64,000 nt of DNA from Anoplolepis gracilipes (taxonomy: Eukaryota > Arthropoda > Insecta > Hymenoptera > Formicidae). Numbering within the stretch: the first letter of the stretch is position 1; every line of letters begins with the position of its first letter. Location of the stretch: the NCBI RefSeq assembly GCF_047496725.1, contig NC_132972.1, forward strand, positions 12,167,001 to 12,231,000. The letters are read 5' to 3'. The translations under genes and the position numbers were made by a program. Below are positions 50,484-63,741 of this stretch, piece by piece. Under the pieces are notes generated by a model. The model had not been told where the DNA came from and searched no databases. It was given only the letters and a program-made list of their open reading frames with translations.

Positions 50484-52700
50484 AATTAAATTAATAATAA
50501 CTAATAAATTTAATATTAAACTAAATTTACATTAAGCTAATTTTGAAAAATACTTCAATAATGAATACTTTGTTCAAAAATATATTGTTAAAAAATTCTT
50601 TTACAATTAATTTTTTTTCGGCATAAAAGATTAAATATAGTAGCATTAAAATGGCTAACGATTTTTTTATAGTTTTAAGATAAAGGTTTCATATTTTGAG
50701 CTGCATTTTGTGTAAGAATTCCATGGACGAAGAAACAATTTTTAATAAGCGTTTCGTACTTTACGAAGAATTCTGTAGCCGTGGAGATTGAAATTCTCGT
50801 TCCGAAACGGTTTACATTTCGCGGTTGTTGCTCGCGAGTAGCCGCAAGCTACGCGAGATACAGAATCTAGACTTTCAGGAAAACTTTTGAATTGGGCATT
50901 AATCTAATTTGTTGCGCGAAAGTTCCGAATCAGGAATTAATGGAGGTGATGGGCGCGAGAGTATGCGGCGGGAGTAGATTTTTATTGTTTTCTGCGTCGC
51001 ATTATATGCGCAAAACACAGCTCCTCGTTATCAGAGAAAAACAAACGGCAAATTTTTATTCAAATTAAACTGAAAGAAAAATATGGACAAATATATTTTA
51101 ATATCTTAATTTTCTTGTATTCTCTATCTCTCCAATATTCTTTCAATCATAAAATCAGTTGATGATATTTTGCAAGTAATAAAAGAATTTGGAGCAATTC
51201 ATATTTTTATCACTTCTTATTGTCAAATCCAAATTTTTCGTATGCGGGTGCCATTTAATCTCGAGAGAAAATCGACTTTTTACCACATTCCATACTATTC
51301 CCACGCGGAAGCTGGTGATTCCGAACCAATCGTTGAAATGATCGCATCCTTCTTAATGTCCGAGATATGTTGGAGCGTGACCAGTAAAAGAGTGGCTGAG
51401 TACTTCGTCATGTGGAGAGGATGAAAGAGAATCGAAGAGAGCTATGTGATTGATGGAAAGTTACAAAGCAGGATCGCAAAATAACGCGACCAGGAAATCG
51501 CGTTTGAGGATACTTTGACTTTTTCCAATGAATTTTATCGATATGGCGATTCGAATCGCTATTATTTTCATTGACGACACTAAATATTCACGATGATAAT
51601 CGAATAGAAATAGAGAAGTTTCCAACCAGCAAAAATAATAAATAGATATAATGACAGATTTATATGAAATATGTTAAAGAACTTTCTCTAATTTGATCAA
51701 TGCAAGATACCGTATATATTTACATATATTTATATTTCATTAATAGATTGTTGAAATCAATATTTTATCATATTGTTAATGGATGTTCAATATAACATTT
51801 TGCACGGTGTTAGAAGTTATTGTCTATTCATATGTCACTCTAGCACTCAGCAATAAGTTCTCATTTTATGACAATAATAAATTTAATTTACTTTTACATT
51901 TGATGTTAATTATACAATAAGACTTAAATATGAATACAAACGAGAGGAATTATCTTGTGTAATTTTTGCTCAACTAATGCTGTCGATTCAGTAATTCTCA
52001 ATAATTTCACGAAAGTAACAAAGCAATATAAAATTGTAGAGAAACGACATAAACATATCGCAATATTGATTAAGAAACAAATACGTGTTCAACATGGTCA
52101 GACTAGTGATTCTCTGTCCCCTCTCTTCTTGACACGAATATACAACGAGAAACTAAGACGGTTAATCAAATGATAAGCACGTTTGGAACTGATCCAAGCT
52201 AGGATTCATCCTGGTAACTGCGTTGTATGCACTGCCCGAAACAAGCAGTCATATATAGTCCGATATATATTCCAACATATGCAAATAACCATCGTTTTAC
52301 ATTCAAATTCAAATGTGTTTGTTTACTTTTAGTAATTTACTTCCTAAGAATCAATTGCAAAATTGTTAACAAAAAATTAATTAACTACGAGATAAAAATA
52401 ATTCATCTTTAAATAATTAATAATGATTCATAAATATTTCAAACTCATCAATTTTAACTTTATTTAGTATGCTAATACAATATTAACTTAAAATACCATA
52501 TTAATAATAATGCCAACATTTATAATTTAATCTAAAAATTTACTGTGCTTATCTCGAGTACTTTTAATCTACTATTTTTACTTGTACGACTGGTTAATAA
52601 GCTACTTGCTCGAATGTTTTTGCTTTCGCAAAGTTTCCGAGTCGGCCTACCGCGGCGTTAATCGTGATAATTTGTAACTGTTCGCGTCACGAGTCTTCTG
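50482..52700. other. Intronic stretch
   Basis: Islets at about 50,740-51,010 and 51,240-51,560. Otherwise A+T-rich with no recognised feature. Confidence 0.5.
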
Positions 52701-53540
52701 CAATGCAACCTTCTCGTTTACCGGCATCTCTCTACGAGATTGATACTTATTCGTTGCCAGTCGATGCGGTACACTAGGCAACACGCTCGGCCATCAACGA
52801 CCGACTACCTACCGCGCCGTTTATTCGTGCCCGTGTGCCGTGCACCGTCGTTGTCGTCCTCGTCACGGTATCTCTCGTGCCTGTTCGCTATTGCGTATTC
52901 GTCCTTTGATGCGTGCTCTATGGGCGATTTCTAGCCGATGGACTCTTACCACTGAGATTCTCGAGGCACTCGGTGCCGCTTTTCCCGGTACTAACGAGCA
53001 ATCGCAGCAGCGAGCGAGAGGAAGAACGGAGAAGGTGGAGGCCGAGGTGATGCCGATGAAGGAGGAGCAATACGAGCAACGGCAGCAGCAACGGCAGCAT
53101 CACGATGCAAAGAATCGTATGCGGGGGAAAGGGCAAGAGCAGAGGGCAGGCATGTTACAAGAGAAAGAAAGATCCGGGCGGGAAAGGAAGGTGAGGGAGA
53201 AAGGGAGACCTACCTATCTACGAAGAGCAAAGGAGAGATCGAAGACTGGCTCAGAAGCGAGCCAACGTCGACAAGATAGGAGGCGGCAGCCTGCAATTAC
53301 TAGCTGGAATGTCTGGGAACGCGTGGGACTCGAACCTAAAGGCCCGGCCACGACAAAGTCCCCTTCCCCCTCCCCCCCTCGTCGTCTTATCCTTCAACCT
53401 CTCTTCTCTTCTCCCGACTTTCATCAACGGCTATTCCGTGAGGCCCCTACCTTGTACAGGGTGACCCCGGGAATACGTCGAGACTACCTGATCGCGTGGC
53501 TAGATCGCCGTGATCACATCGTACTTAATCCATGAACGAC
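52701..53540 (+). other. G+C- and purine-rich islet with the longest open frame of the intron
   Basis: A frame of 231 codons (about 52,840-53,535, plus; opens on GTG) rich in Arg, Gln, Glu and Lys crosses this block, with the segment EEQYEQRQQQRQHH in its middle. No domain is recognisable and the composition follows the purine-rich DNA. A strong donor-like AAG then GTGAGG lies at 53,190/53,191, inside the frame. An alternative first exon or a non-coding transcript exon is possible. A chance open frame in purine-rich DNA is at least as likely. Confidence 0.25.
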
Positions 53541-56500
53541 ATTGACGAGATCTGCGACATATACTAGAGTTATGTGAATTGAATAGCGAAACGAGCAATG
53601 ACAGCACATGATCGAAAGAAATAATTGACAAAAGGGAAAAAAATTCTATTTTTCTTTTCGTAAAGAAGAAAAATATTTTAATTAATTTTTCTATTTTTGC
53701 GCGTGCTTGCCGTGCGCTCGTTCGTCTTTCCTCTTTTCCCCATCTCTCGCGTATGTCCGATCTGACAGGGATCGAAATTCAATCGGGGAATTATGCAAAT
53801 TTAATTTTAGCCGGAAATTTAATTAATGCTGTTGACTCTTAAGACTGCGATAAAAAAGAAGCCGGCTTACTCTCGTCTCGCTCGTTTCGATGGACGAAAG
53901 AGTAATCTCGTTACTTCATTTTTCGTAGCGCACAGCACGCGACGTCTCGATGCCGTGATATCGTGTGGCGGTTTTAATGAATATAATTAACGTGTACTTA
54001 TACACTACATCGTTCTCAATCATTATCTATTGTGGCCAACGCAATTTCTTTTGCGGCGCGTTAAATTTGTTTAATTATATACATTATCCGTGTCAGGATC
54101 GGTAGTATTCATTATTGTGATACTTGACGCGCAGTATAAGAACTTGATGTTATTCATATTATAATTATTATTTCTCTCAGTGTGGTTTAAATAAGTTTTA
54201 TTTGTTTGTTTTAACGCTATTAATTTCTGCTATTATTTATCCAATTATTTTTTTGCTTATATTTATTTCTTTTTGTTATTATCATTATTATTATACTAAA
54301 ATTGAAATGCCTAGATGTATATCTCGACTTTATATTTATATTGTTAAAATAAGAATTGTTTTCAAGATTTTTTCGCACGTGTGATTGTGCATTAAGATAT
54401 CGAACGGGAAAGAGGAGGTTCTTTGAACTTTGCTAACTTGCATAGATGCATTGGTGCATCTCAATGATTTACATCTATTTAAAAGTTGATATTGAAATTA
54501 CTAATAGAATTTATACATATATTGAATAGATAATTAATAGATTCTCGTTATCAATAGAATTTTGGAAATTTTTTTTATGTACGTGCTCAATGTAAATTTT
54601 ATTCACTATATTAAATGTTCACGCTTTAACAATGATAAATGATAAAAATATTCAAATTATATAAAAAATATTGAAAATTTTATATAATTAAAAGCTAGCG
54701 CGAATGTATATATCATTATTCTATATTTGTTGAATTAATTTAAACGAATATATATTTTCGTAAAGAATAAATTACTGCTGACATATATAACACACACATT
54801 CCTAAGTAGGGTCGAATATTTTCGATATATTTCGAGCGTCGAAATTATTAACACAAAGACGACCTTGCTTAAATGTAGATTTCAGGTCAGGATCGAATTT
54901 CGTTGTTCGTCAGTGTCGACGTGTTGGCTCTGATACCGCTAGATACAGGCTCGACTACTTGTCGGAGGAGAAATTTGGAGAATCCCTTTGTTGCGACGCC
55001 GTATGTTAGCGTGCCGAGTGGCTGGGAGATTACCAACGGGTTCTCGAGTGACCATGAGAAATTGCTTGCTCAGGATGTCGGATAATCACGAACACCCTAT
55101 ATGTGAACTGCCAGGATTATGCGAGCCTGTGCATATAGGTATTCCCCCTTCGTTCCTCACTTCCTCTAACCGTCGCGTCGCTCTGACTCTCTCCTTTCCA
55201 TTTTCGCTCCTTATACTTTATTGGATTATCTATTTGTTAGACTACTAGATGAGAAAATAATATATCAAGATCTATGTATTTTATTTGTATTTTGTAATAT
55301 CTTATCTTACATTTAAAGTGTGTTTTTATATATAATATAATATACATAACATATTTGTATATATTATGCATATTATATATAATATAATACGCATAGATAT
55401 AAATTATCGACTTGGTGATTCATTAATCACTGCTGTTACTTTTCTTAGAAAACTCGATGTAGGATAACAGTAAACAGTGATTCATTCTCTATTTTTCTCT
55501 TATTTAAGTATATGAATTATATTCTATCTATGTAATTAATTACTGCATATTAAATTATTCTGAGCTTATTAGTAATCTTAAAAATTGACGCATTAATTAA
55601 TTGACTGGCGAACTTTCACGTACATACACAGTTAATGCAATTTTATCTGTTATGATTATAACTTAATTCCCGTAAACAGCATGGTGGAAAATTCATTTAT
55701 ATTTCTTATTATTTACTGATATATACTATTTTATACTTTTTATGATCATAGATCTAAAAATTTTTAAATATTTTTTTCGCATTTTTGAAAGAAGTGGGTG
55801 GAGGAATCATACTTGGAGTATAAATTTTCTTCCTTTTTTCAATCTCTTTCTCTCTCAAGTCTCTCGTTTTCCTACCGTTCTCCCCCATATCGTTGTCTCA
55901 CAAATCTTCTCTTGTCTCATCTGTTAAACCCTGAAATACTCGAGCGTAATCAATGAGGGAGGCAGAACAGCACAAGCAGGGAGTACGTACCGCTGTGTAC
56001 ATTGGCGTCACAACCGCTTCTGCATATGTATGTATCTACGTACACGTACTGGGAGCTCTCAACTACGTACGTCTACACATAGGATGTTTCCAAAGCGCTG
56101 TCACATAGCGGCAAGATGGCTGGGATTCTCGGCGCGGTTAGGTGCGATGTCTTGACCGCATACGATCGGGACTATATAACAAAAGTATCGCAATTTCTTT
56201 TGCGAAAAATTTGGTAAATGGATTGCGACACTTTCTGAGATTAACGATGTATATGAATAAATATAACATCCTCTAGTCATTTCTTGAAGAAATTTGAAGA
56301 TTCCTTTCACATTCCTTTAAGAGAATTTTTTTCACATATTTGTTTTATATTAACAATTGTATGTATAGATCGCATTCCTACGTAACAGGATAGAAATATC
56401 CAATTTTTATAGTTAGATACTAATTCATGTTAATTAAATTACAAATTTAAATTTTCTTGAGCTAAAGTTTACTTCGAATTAATAGGGAAATGGAGTTCCA

Positions 56501-57357
56501 GTACTCATCTGCATTTTTGAAGCTTAATTCGTCAGGTTCTTTAATCTCCAATGTAAAACAGCGCGCTAATTAAGCCTCTAATTAAATTCACCAAAGAAAA
56601 ATCGATTATGTGTGAGTTACATCCTATTACTCCTATGCATCTTTTTTGGAGATAGCTGGACATGAACGATGTGTAGAATAACACTTCTTTTAAGCGGCAA
56701 CTTTAACACCTTTAATTAAAGATTACCAAAAATTAAAGCAATATGTACGACAGGTTTGTAAATTATTTAAACGTAAAATGTAACTTAATTTAGTATCTAA
56801 TTTTTAAACAATATAATATGTATGTATATTTAAAATGCTATTTTAATTTTAAAAAAGACTGCGATTTAAGAAAAAATAATAACTTTTTCTTTAATCTGCT
56901 ATGCTCAAAGTATGTGTATATCAGCCAAGTTTGAATGAATAATAAATGAATAGTTTCACTTATACTATTGACAACTAAATTCGCATAAAGCACTTGTCAA
57001 GTATAAATTTCACGTCATTATTTATACCGCACGATCTTTTCTAAGTCATTACATAAAAGATTTCTGGAGAGAACATTTGTCGAAGCGATCACAGTGTAAA
57101 TGCACGTTCGCGGTCGCAAAAGAAATCAATCACGTTTGCAAAAAACATATCACACACGAATCAATGGATGACATTAATTCCGTGCGTTCTTGAGGCGATA
57201 ATCGAAATTGGTTTTTCCGTGTGCATAAATTTACACAATTAATCTTTTTAGACGAATGTGACCATCGCGGTCGAGTAATTGCCAAAGCCGTCGCTTCTAT
57301 ATTTCTAAAGCGCAAAGGTCCCTATTATTATAGTGTTATTATAGATGACATATACGT

Positions 57358-57376
57358 GCATGTAATTATTACATGC
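57358..57376. repeat. Short palindrome, 9-bp arms around one base
   Basis: GCATGTAAT, T, ATTACATGC. Confidence 0.85.
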
Positions 57377-59511
57377 GTGTAATAATTAATATTTTTTTAT
57401 AATTAAATCATACACGTTTTATTTTATTCCTGCTAGTAGTGTTTTTCTTTTACGATCAGATTACTATATATTTATACGGAAATAACGTTATATAGATATA
57501 GGATATATAAATTGAGTTCTATATATTAAATACTTTCTCGCAAAATTGCTATGTCTTTTTCAGTTGCGAAAACAGACGCTGTTGTTTGATGTAGCGCGAA
57601 ATTTCTTATGCCACGTGTGAATCGAAATGAGTTTGACACGCCTGTCCTTACTACGTAATAAATGTACATACCGTTGTAAAATACGCAAGAGAGGCGCAAT
57701 ACTTATTAGCGCCTTGTGTTCAGCATATAAAGGCTACTCTTACCTTAAGCGCGCAATGACGACAGCTTTCGGTGCGTTATACAGCACGCAACTGGCGTGT
57801 TTCCATTTGTCTTAAGTTACAGCGTGACGTAATCGCGAGACTTCTTGTAGTACGCGCACTATAGTAATCACCGTTGTTACGAAACGTCGCGAACGACATG
57901 CGAACTGCTCGCGACGTGTCCTACATTATACGACGTTTTTCAAAAACGAGCTTAATAAAAACGCAATTACTTTTCCTTGGCATTTCGGAAATGTTTATAA
58001 AAAGTATAGCAATCACTTTTGACGAAAATTTCTAAGCAAGTAAGTTAAACAGCTAGCACAAATGTTTTTTGCAATTTTTGTATATGTACATATATAATAC
58101 ATATAATGCAGTATACATGTGAATTATATGTATGAAATACTGTTACGTTTCTTTTGTTTTCTATAGTAAATCTCTTAGAAGCTTACATGTTGATTTTTCT
58201 TTTATATATAAAAACTTTCTCTTTTAAAAATTAGTTCTTTTTTATAATCATATATGTCAATTGCAGTTTGATTGTGTTAATTTTATCAACTAATAATCGC
58301 ATGCGCGTACGATTATATCACTTTGGGTATTATATAAATATTTTGACATAAAAATTTAAGTTAGCTATTGAAACTTTTATTTTGATTTTGTTATATTTTA
58401 TTCGCGAAATGTTATAATAATGAGGCATAATGTTCAATGAGGCGCAATATTTAAAACTGATGTTTCAAATTATAAAATCATCATTTTGAATACGGAAATT
58501 AATAAACTTTGTGAAGAGAGAGAAAAAGAGATAGAATGTTTCTACAATATTATAATTTTAAATTATTTTATAACATGTGTGTAACAAAATTATATTAAAA
58601 AGTTAAATTTTAAGAAACTATCTTACGAGAAAATCTCATTATATAATATTGCTATCCGAAATATAATTAAATATAAATTATGCGGTTATGTATAAAATAT
58701 TAATTAGAATTATTAATATGCAGAATCTTTTATAACGTTTATATCAAATTTTCAATATAATATTGCAATCCACTTTTCCTCGCATTTCAACCCTCGACAT
58801 AGTCAATGTGATTAATCAGGATCAAAATATAATTCCAGGTACTGGTGCAGCACTATTATGATTACTTTGTATTAACCTGCGTAATCATCATAATGCGTGA
58901 TTGCTCCGATTAACATTCTCTATAGTTGCCGCCGGATAATAATATCTCTTGAAATAGCGGACTATCATGAAAATAAAGTAATTTTAAGCACGGTCGACCT
59001 ATTCACTCTTATCCAGAGCAATGTTGTTATTTGACTAAATGTCTGCTAAATGTTTCTCGCCGCGTATAAATTGCGCGGCTAAACTTATTCTGAACCGTAA
59101 ATACTGGCAAGCGAGCATCCGTGGAAACTCGAGCCAGCGACAAAAATCGGGGATTAAGTCTCGGGACAGGTTTCTCTTTAGCTGTTTAATCGTCGCGGCG
59201 TTCGACTTAACTCAGATTACTTGCGCGAATGCATCGTTAAATTGCATAATTTCCTTAGTCCTTCCGGCGGGCGCCGTTTTTCTCAGTTATTACGGGTTAT
59301 AGAGAGATATTATCATACTATTTCCAAAAAATTTAAATATAAAACAAGTTGACGTTTAAACTCTTACAGTTAAATTAAATATCAATTTTTTTATTTCGAA
59401 AGTTTTCATTCGGTTTTTTTTGTATTATTTTATTTCAATACATTTTCATATATTTTTATTAATATTCTCATATATAGATTAGGCAAAAGTTATTTTCCAA
59501 GATGGATGACA

Positions 59512-59550
59512 ATGCACGAGTTTGTCATAAAATATGACAAACTCATGCAT
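59512..59550. repeat. Hairpin with 18-position stem (one mismatch) and 3-nt loop
   Basis: GAGTTTGTCATA (59,518-59,529) pairs with TATGACAAACTC (59,533-59,544) around AAA. The stem continues outward through one mismatch into ATGCA and TGCAT. Confidence 0.85.
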
Positions 59551-59728
59551 ATGACGCATGTAGAATTAAATATAAGGGTATAAAAATGTCATAGGGTCGG
59601 TGGTTAATAAAGTTATTATGGAGAGTTGTGGTTATAATTTATCTTCTTTGCTTAGTGAGACTAAAAATATATCATACACGTCACGTTAAATATTCTACAC
59701 GTCGCAAACCTCAATTAATTTTAATAGG

Positions 59729-59769
<41 letters not shown>

Positions 59770-60648
59770 TATTATATACATTATATAATTATTGTAATAT
59801 ATATACATATATATAAAAATACGTCATAAAAATCATTTAACTTTAAATATATTTTACTCACAATTTCTCTTTAAAAAAAATAATTAAGAGTTTAGAAAAT
59901 TTAGCGAGCAACTTTTTGATTAAAAAAGATTACTATAATATATAGTATAATAAATTTAAATAGAAATTAATCAAATATATAACTTTGTTTATAATAAATA
60001 ATAATACTCGTTAAACTTATTAATATATCGATCTTGTATAGTACATATAAACAATTTTCTTTATAAAAATAATCTATTTTTTAATTCTTTCATTCAGCCA
60101 TTCCTTTCAAACTAGTTTTGAAATCAAATATTTTTCTTCTTCTATAACAATGTTATAAGAAAATGTTAAAATCTTTTAAACGGAAGCAAACGTGCTAAAA
60201 TAAAAACATAAAAATAAAAAAGACTCATCAAGAAATGCGAGAAAGCATAATACTAAAACTAAGAAGCTTTTTTAGATTAAGAATGCGCTTTGCATTGTCA
60301 TTGTCTAGAATTGAATTTCTCGGTTCTTCCTCTTTCTAATATCGTGAATAACCGTGTCGTTACATGAATTTTTGTGATATCGACCCAGCCTGCAATGTCG
60401 CGGTTCGTCCGTTCATCCGTTCCACAGGGAATAGTAGACAAACCAGAATCTCCGGCCACGAGGTTCAATTTCGTCTCCGAGAATGAAGGAGGGCGAGCCC
60501 CGAGCTCGGGAAAAGCAAGGGATGCGCCAGTGATGAGAGAGAAGAAGGAAAGAGCGAAAGGTGAAAAGGCATGAGGGAAAGTAAAGGAGAGCTAGAAAGC
60601 GAACTCGCTCGAAAGGGAATATCGCGTCGGGGTTGGATGCTAATTAGC

Positions 60649-60661
60649 ATTTTCCAATTAA
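60649..60661 (+). promoter_or_regulatory. Paired-AATT motif, copy 1
   Basis: CTAATTAGC leads into ATTTTCCAATTAA. The two AATT cores are 14 bp apart. It lies in a CpG-rich islet (60,300-60,890). The preceding GCGTCGGGG resembles the sequence before copy 4. Confidence 0.5.
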
Positions 60662-61258
60662 GGCGCCGAAGGTGGCGGAATCTCGCGCCCTCCGCCGGGA
60701 GATAGAGAGAATCGTTTCGAGCGAATTATCTTTCGCGCCGCCACCGAGAAATCGCGTTATCTTCCCCATAATTCGCGCCTCGGCTCTCGCCATCGTTGAT
60801 TTGCTCAGCATATGAGATTTTCGCGGAGTCGCGTGTAATCCTCTCGCGACTCCTGTACACAAGACATCTGGAAAAGTTCATCTTTGTTTCTCTACTCGAC
60901 ATTTGTTGAAATGAATATTCTCAGATTATATCCTTTTTGTATTGTGTATGCACATACATATATAAATCAAAATATGAAGGAGAGATATATAACACTGTTT
61001 CTTCACTATGAATAGAGATATGTAATATTAACATAATTGAATTCTTTGACAAATTCAGTTAATTTCTTTAACTTTTATAATACGATTATATATAAGTGAT
61101 TATTGTATAATTATTTAATAATTCATCGTTAATTTTCTTTGTTGCAGGTGAGTAGCTCAATCATCGATCGTGTACTTTATGCCGTAAGTAATGCAAAAAA
61201 ATCAAGTACGATAAGTGCTAGATTTTCAAAACGATCGCAAAAATAAAACTGTGAGAGG

Positions 61259-61262
<4 letters not shown>

Positions 61263-61313
<51 letters not shown>
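61263..61313. repeat. (TA)n microsatellite
   Basis: Uninterrupted TA run between motif copies 1 and 2. Confidence 0.95.
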
Positions 61314-61321
<8 letters not shown>

Positions 61322-61710
61322 TTTTTTTAGTTTAACTTAAACTATAACGTATTCTATTAATATTTTTATAATTGTATAATACAAGCGTACTAATCATCTA
61401 TAAAGCTACATTATGTTAATAATTATTTCCATTGCGCTATATATTGAATAAACGACGCGATTTCTCCTGCCAGCCATTTAAATTGCAATTAGAGAGGAAT
61501 TACGATTGCGTTCTGGACCGGCTTGAGCTTTATCTTCGACTTTGCACCACTATTTTCCTCGCGTGTCGCTACTTAATCTTAGCGAGCGATAAACTATTTG
61601 GACCTCCTTTTTCGCCGGTTCTTCTTTCCTGATTTCTTTCTTCCGGTTGACGGTGCACAGGCTGAAGTCAAAGGATCCTACGCCCAGCTATTTCCGCGTG
61701 TCCAATTACC

Positions 61711-61725
61711 ATTCGCCAATTAAAA
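61711..61725 (+). promoter_or_regulatory. Paired-AATT motif, copy 2
   Basis: CCAATTACC leads into ATTCGCCAATTAAAA, with the same 14-bp core spacing. It is the most diverged copy (TTTT replaced by TTCG). It lies in a G+C-richer islet at 61,430-61,870. Confidence 0.45.
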
Positions 61726-62206
61726 GTTGGAGGTGTACCGGGCATGGCGGGTACTGTAAAAAGAGCTTCCCCTTCCCGGCTCGAGAGCAAGACTCGATTA
61801 TAGGAAAAAATGCACATTTATCGTCGTTTGGAGAAAGCGTCAGGGGCTGAAAGAAAGAGTACAAAAGTGGAAATTTTATTATTTATACAGCATTAATGAA
61901 TAGATCGCAAATTCGTCGACGCGTTTTATTTCTACGCATGCATATATTCTATCAATTTCTTGTTTTATATAAATATATAGCGACAAGCTAAGTATCAAAA
62001 AATTAGAATCTAATATTATCAAGTCACACGAATAAGATATAAAATAATGAAAAAAAAATGAAAGAAGCTCGAGCGGGAAAGGATAGCTAGGGAAACATAA
62101 ACGTGAAAGAACCGATAGTCCCTAAGGACGTCGACGTCCCGAAGGATCCTCAAGTTCCCGAAGAATGTGGCGGCGGGTCCCATAGAAGCAGACAGAGCCA
62201 ATTACA

Positions 62207-62221
62207 ATTTTCCAATTAAAA
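62207..62221 (+). promoter_or_regulatory. Paired-AATT motif, copy 3
   Basis: CCAATTACA leads into ATTTTCCAATTAAAA, with 14-bp core spacing. It lies in the islet at 62,090-62,350. Confidence 0.5.
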
Positions 62222-62414
62222 CGTCCGTCGAGAAGACGCCACTCTCGACGTCGACGAGAGAAAGCTTCCGCTGTAAGAGGGATCGAAGTTTGGCCGTTAA
62301 AAATGTCCGTCGATGTCGGCGGCTTGATACTAGGCAAAACGAAAAACGAAAATTAACAAAAATTTTTTACGACAAATAATATTGTTATCATTAAATACTT
62401 AATATAACTAGTTA

Positions 62415-62646
62415 AGTTAATAAAAATAAAAATAAGAATCACTAGAATGTGCTTGTTATTCTGTTTTGACATTTTTTTAGATGAAATATCTCGTCGCACA
62501 AAATTAAGATTCTTATATATCGAATCTGAAGACTACAGATTCGATATAAGAATTTGAATTTTGTGCGACGAGATTTGTCATCTAAAAAAATGTCAAAACA
62601 GAAAGACAAGCACATTCTAGAGATTCTTATTTTTATTTTCATTAAT
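62415..62646. mobile_element. Near-perfect long hairpin, about 230 bp, 9-nt loop
   Basis: Left arm 62,415-62,527 and right arm 62,537-62,646 are inverted copies at roughly 90% by eye. Exact shared runs include AAAATAAGAATC, CTAGAATGTGCTTGT, CTGTTTTGACATTTTTTTAG and CTCGTCGCACAAAATT. The apex is CGAATCT, GAAGACTAC, AGATTCG. TTAA occurs at or near both ends. No coding capacity. It fits a fold-back MITE, and its RNA would form a long duplex. The 66-codon minus-strand frame across it is not a gene. Confidence 0.85.
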
Positions 62647-62940
62647 TAAAGATAGTTTTATTTTTAATAATTAAAGATTTCGATTTGGTTAAGAAAAATA
62701 AAAAAAAGCATATATATTATATTGTGCGCATAGCATAAGCAGTTAAATTTAGATCAATTGAGAAATAAAAATTCAGACGTAATGAATTAATGTTAATGAA
62801 AATTTTATAGAGTACGCGTTTTGCTGTAAACGACCGCAATCATGAAAAGCAGCAGATGTATTTTATAGTCCACGAGCAACATTTTAGGGCTTGAAGAGAT
62901 TTCGGCGACTCGATCAGCGTCGCGGGCTGGGTTAATTGCG

Positions 62941-62955
62941 ATTTTCCAATTAAAA
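62941..62955 (+). promoter_or_regulatory. Paired-AATT motif, copy 4
   Basis: TTAATTGCG leads into ATTTTCCAATTAAAA. Here the two cores form an exact inverted pair (TTAATTG and CAATTAA). It lies in the islet at 62,860-63,250. Confidence 0.5.
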
Positions 62956-63741
62956 TGCCAAACAGCTACCATAACACGTCGCAAATGGACGGTTTCAATT
63001 GAATTTCCATTATGGTTCTAACACAACGATAATTTGCGACCAAAGTTCGACCGATCATCTAGCTTACTATCATTGTTACTAACTATCGTTGAGATCCAAA
63101 TAACGAGAATGTACGTGCGAACTACGAGCTGCAGTCTCTTGTCAAACCCTTTCGATATTTTCTCTTGTTAATCCATTATTATTTTCGTATATCTGCGAGA
63201 AGCGTCGCATCATCGTGTCAGTTTATCTTCGCCGATTTAATTAATAGTTTAAATAATGCATCTACATAAGAAGCTTAAAATAAAAGTCGATATTTATGAA
63301 AGTTTATGTATGTTTTGAAATTCTGTTTATTATTCAGTAAAATTTATTGATATCGTTTAGCGACCATCAAATTTTCTTCAAAATGATATTACATTCATGT
63401 TTTCTATTATTTAACGTGAATAACAAATCGGTACACTTGTCATGGACAGCTTTTTAATTAATTATTATTCGTATAACCTTCTTGCCAACCTCTAAAACGG
63501 GAAATTCGCTTATAAACAACCTCGAGGAAAAGAGAGAAAGAGAGATTGAGTGTGATTAATTAAAAATTTATCTTAAGCAGCGCGCACACCAATGTAATAA
63601 TGCAACATAGTCGTTTCGTTTCTTTAACGGCGTATCTTTAGCTTGCATGAAGAATTAATCAAAGCAAGCGAATGAGAAAAGGAATGATGTTTGTGGAGAA
63701 ATAAATAAACGTTTGTCGCGGATCTAGGACACGCTTCTCAA
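62956..63741. other. Intronic stretch
   Basis: G+C-richer to about 63,250, then A+T-rich. Nothing else was recognised. Confidence 0.5.

Larger units (their letters stand above)
53541..60360. other. Intronic stretch
   Basis: Islets at about 53,700-54,000, 54,810-55,210, 55,930-56,180, 57,050-57,310, 57,540-57,960 and 58,780-59,290, with A+T-rich sequence between. A (TA)n run lies at about 59,731-59,764. Small inverted repeats at 57,358-57,376 and 59,512-59,550 are listed separately. No exon was recognised. Confidence 0.5.

Noticed and set aside
53318..53345. tRNA-like B-box (GGTTCGAGTCCC on the minus strand)
   Set aside because: The T-stem does not pair and no acceptor, D or anticodon arms can be drawn around it.
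54900..55250. Frames containing a CELPGLCEP segment considered as a plexin or other Cys-rich exon
   Set aside because: No match to the expected continuation of the Sema domain and no convincing splice acceptor.
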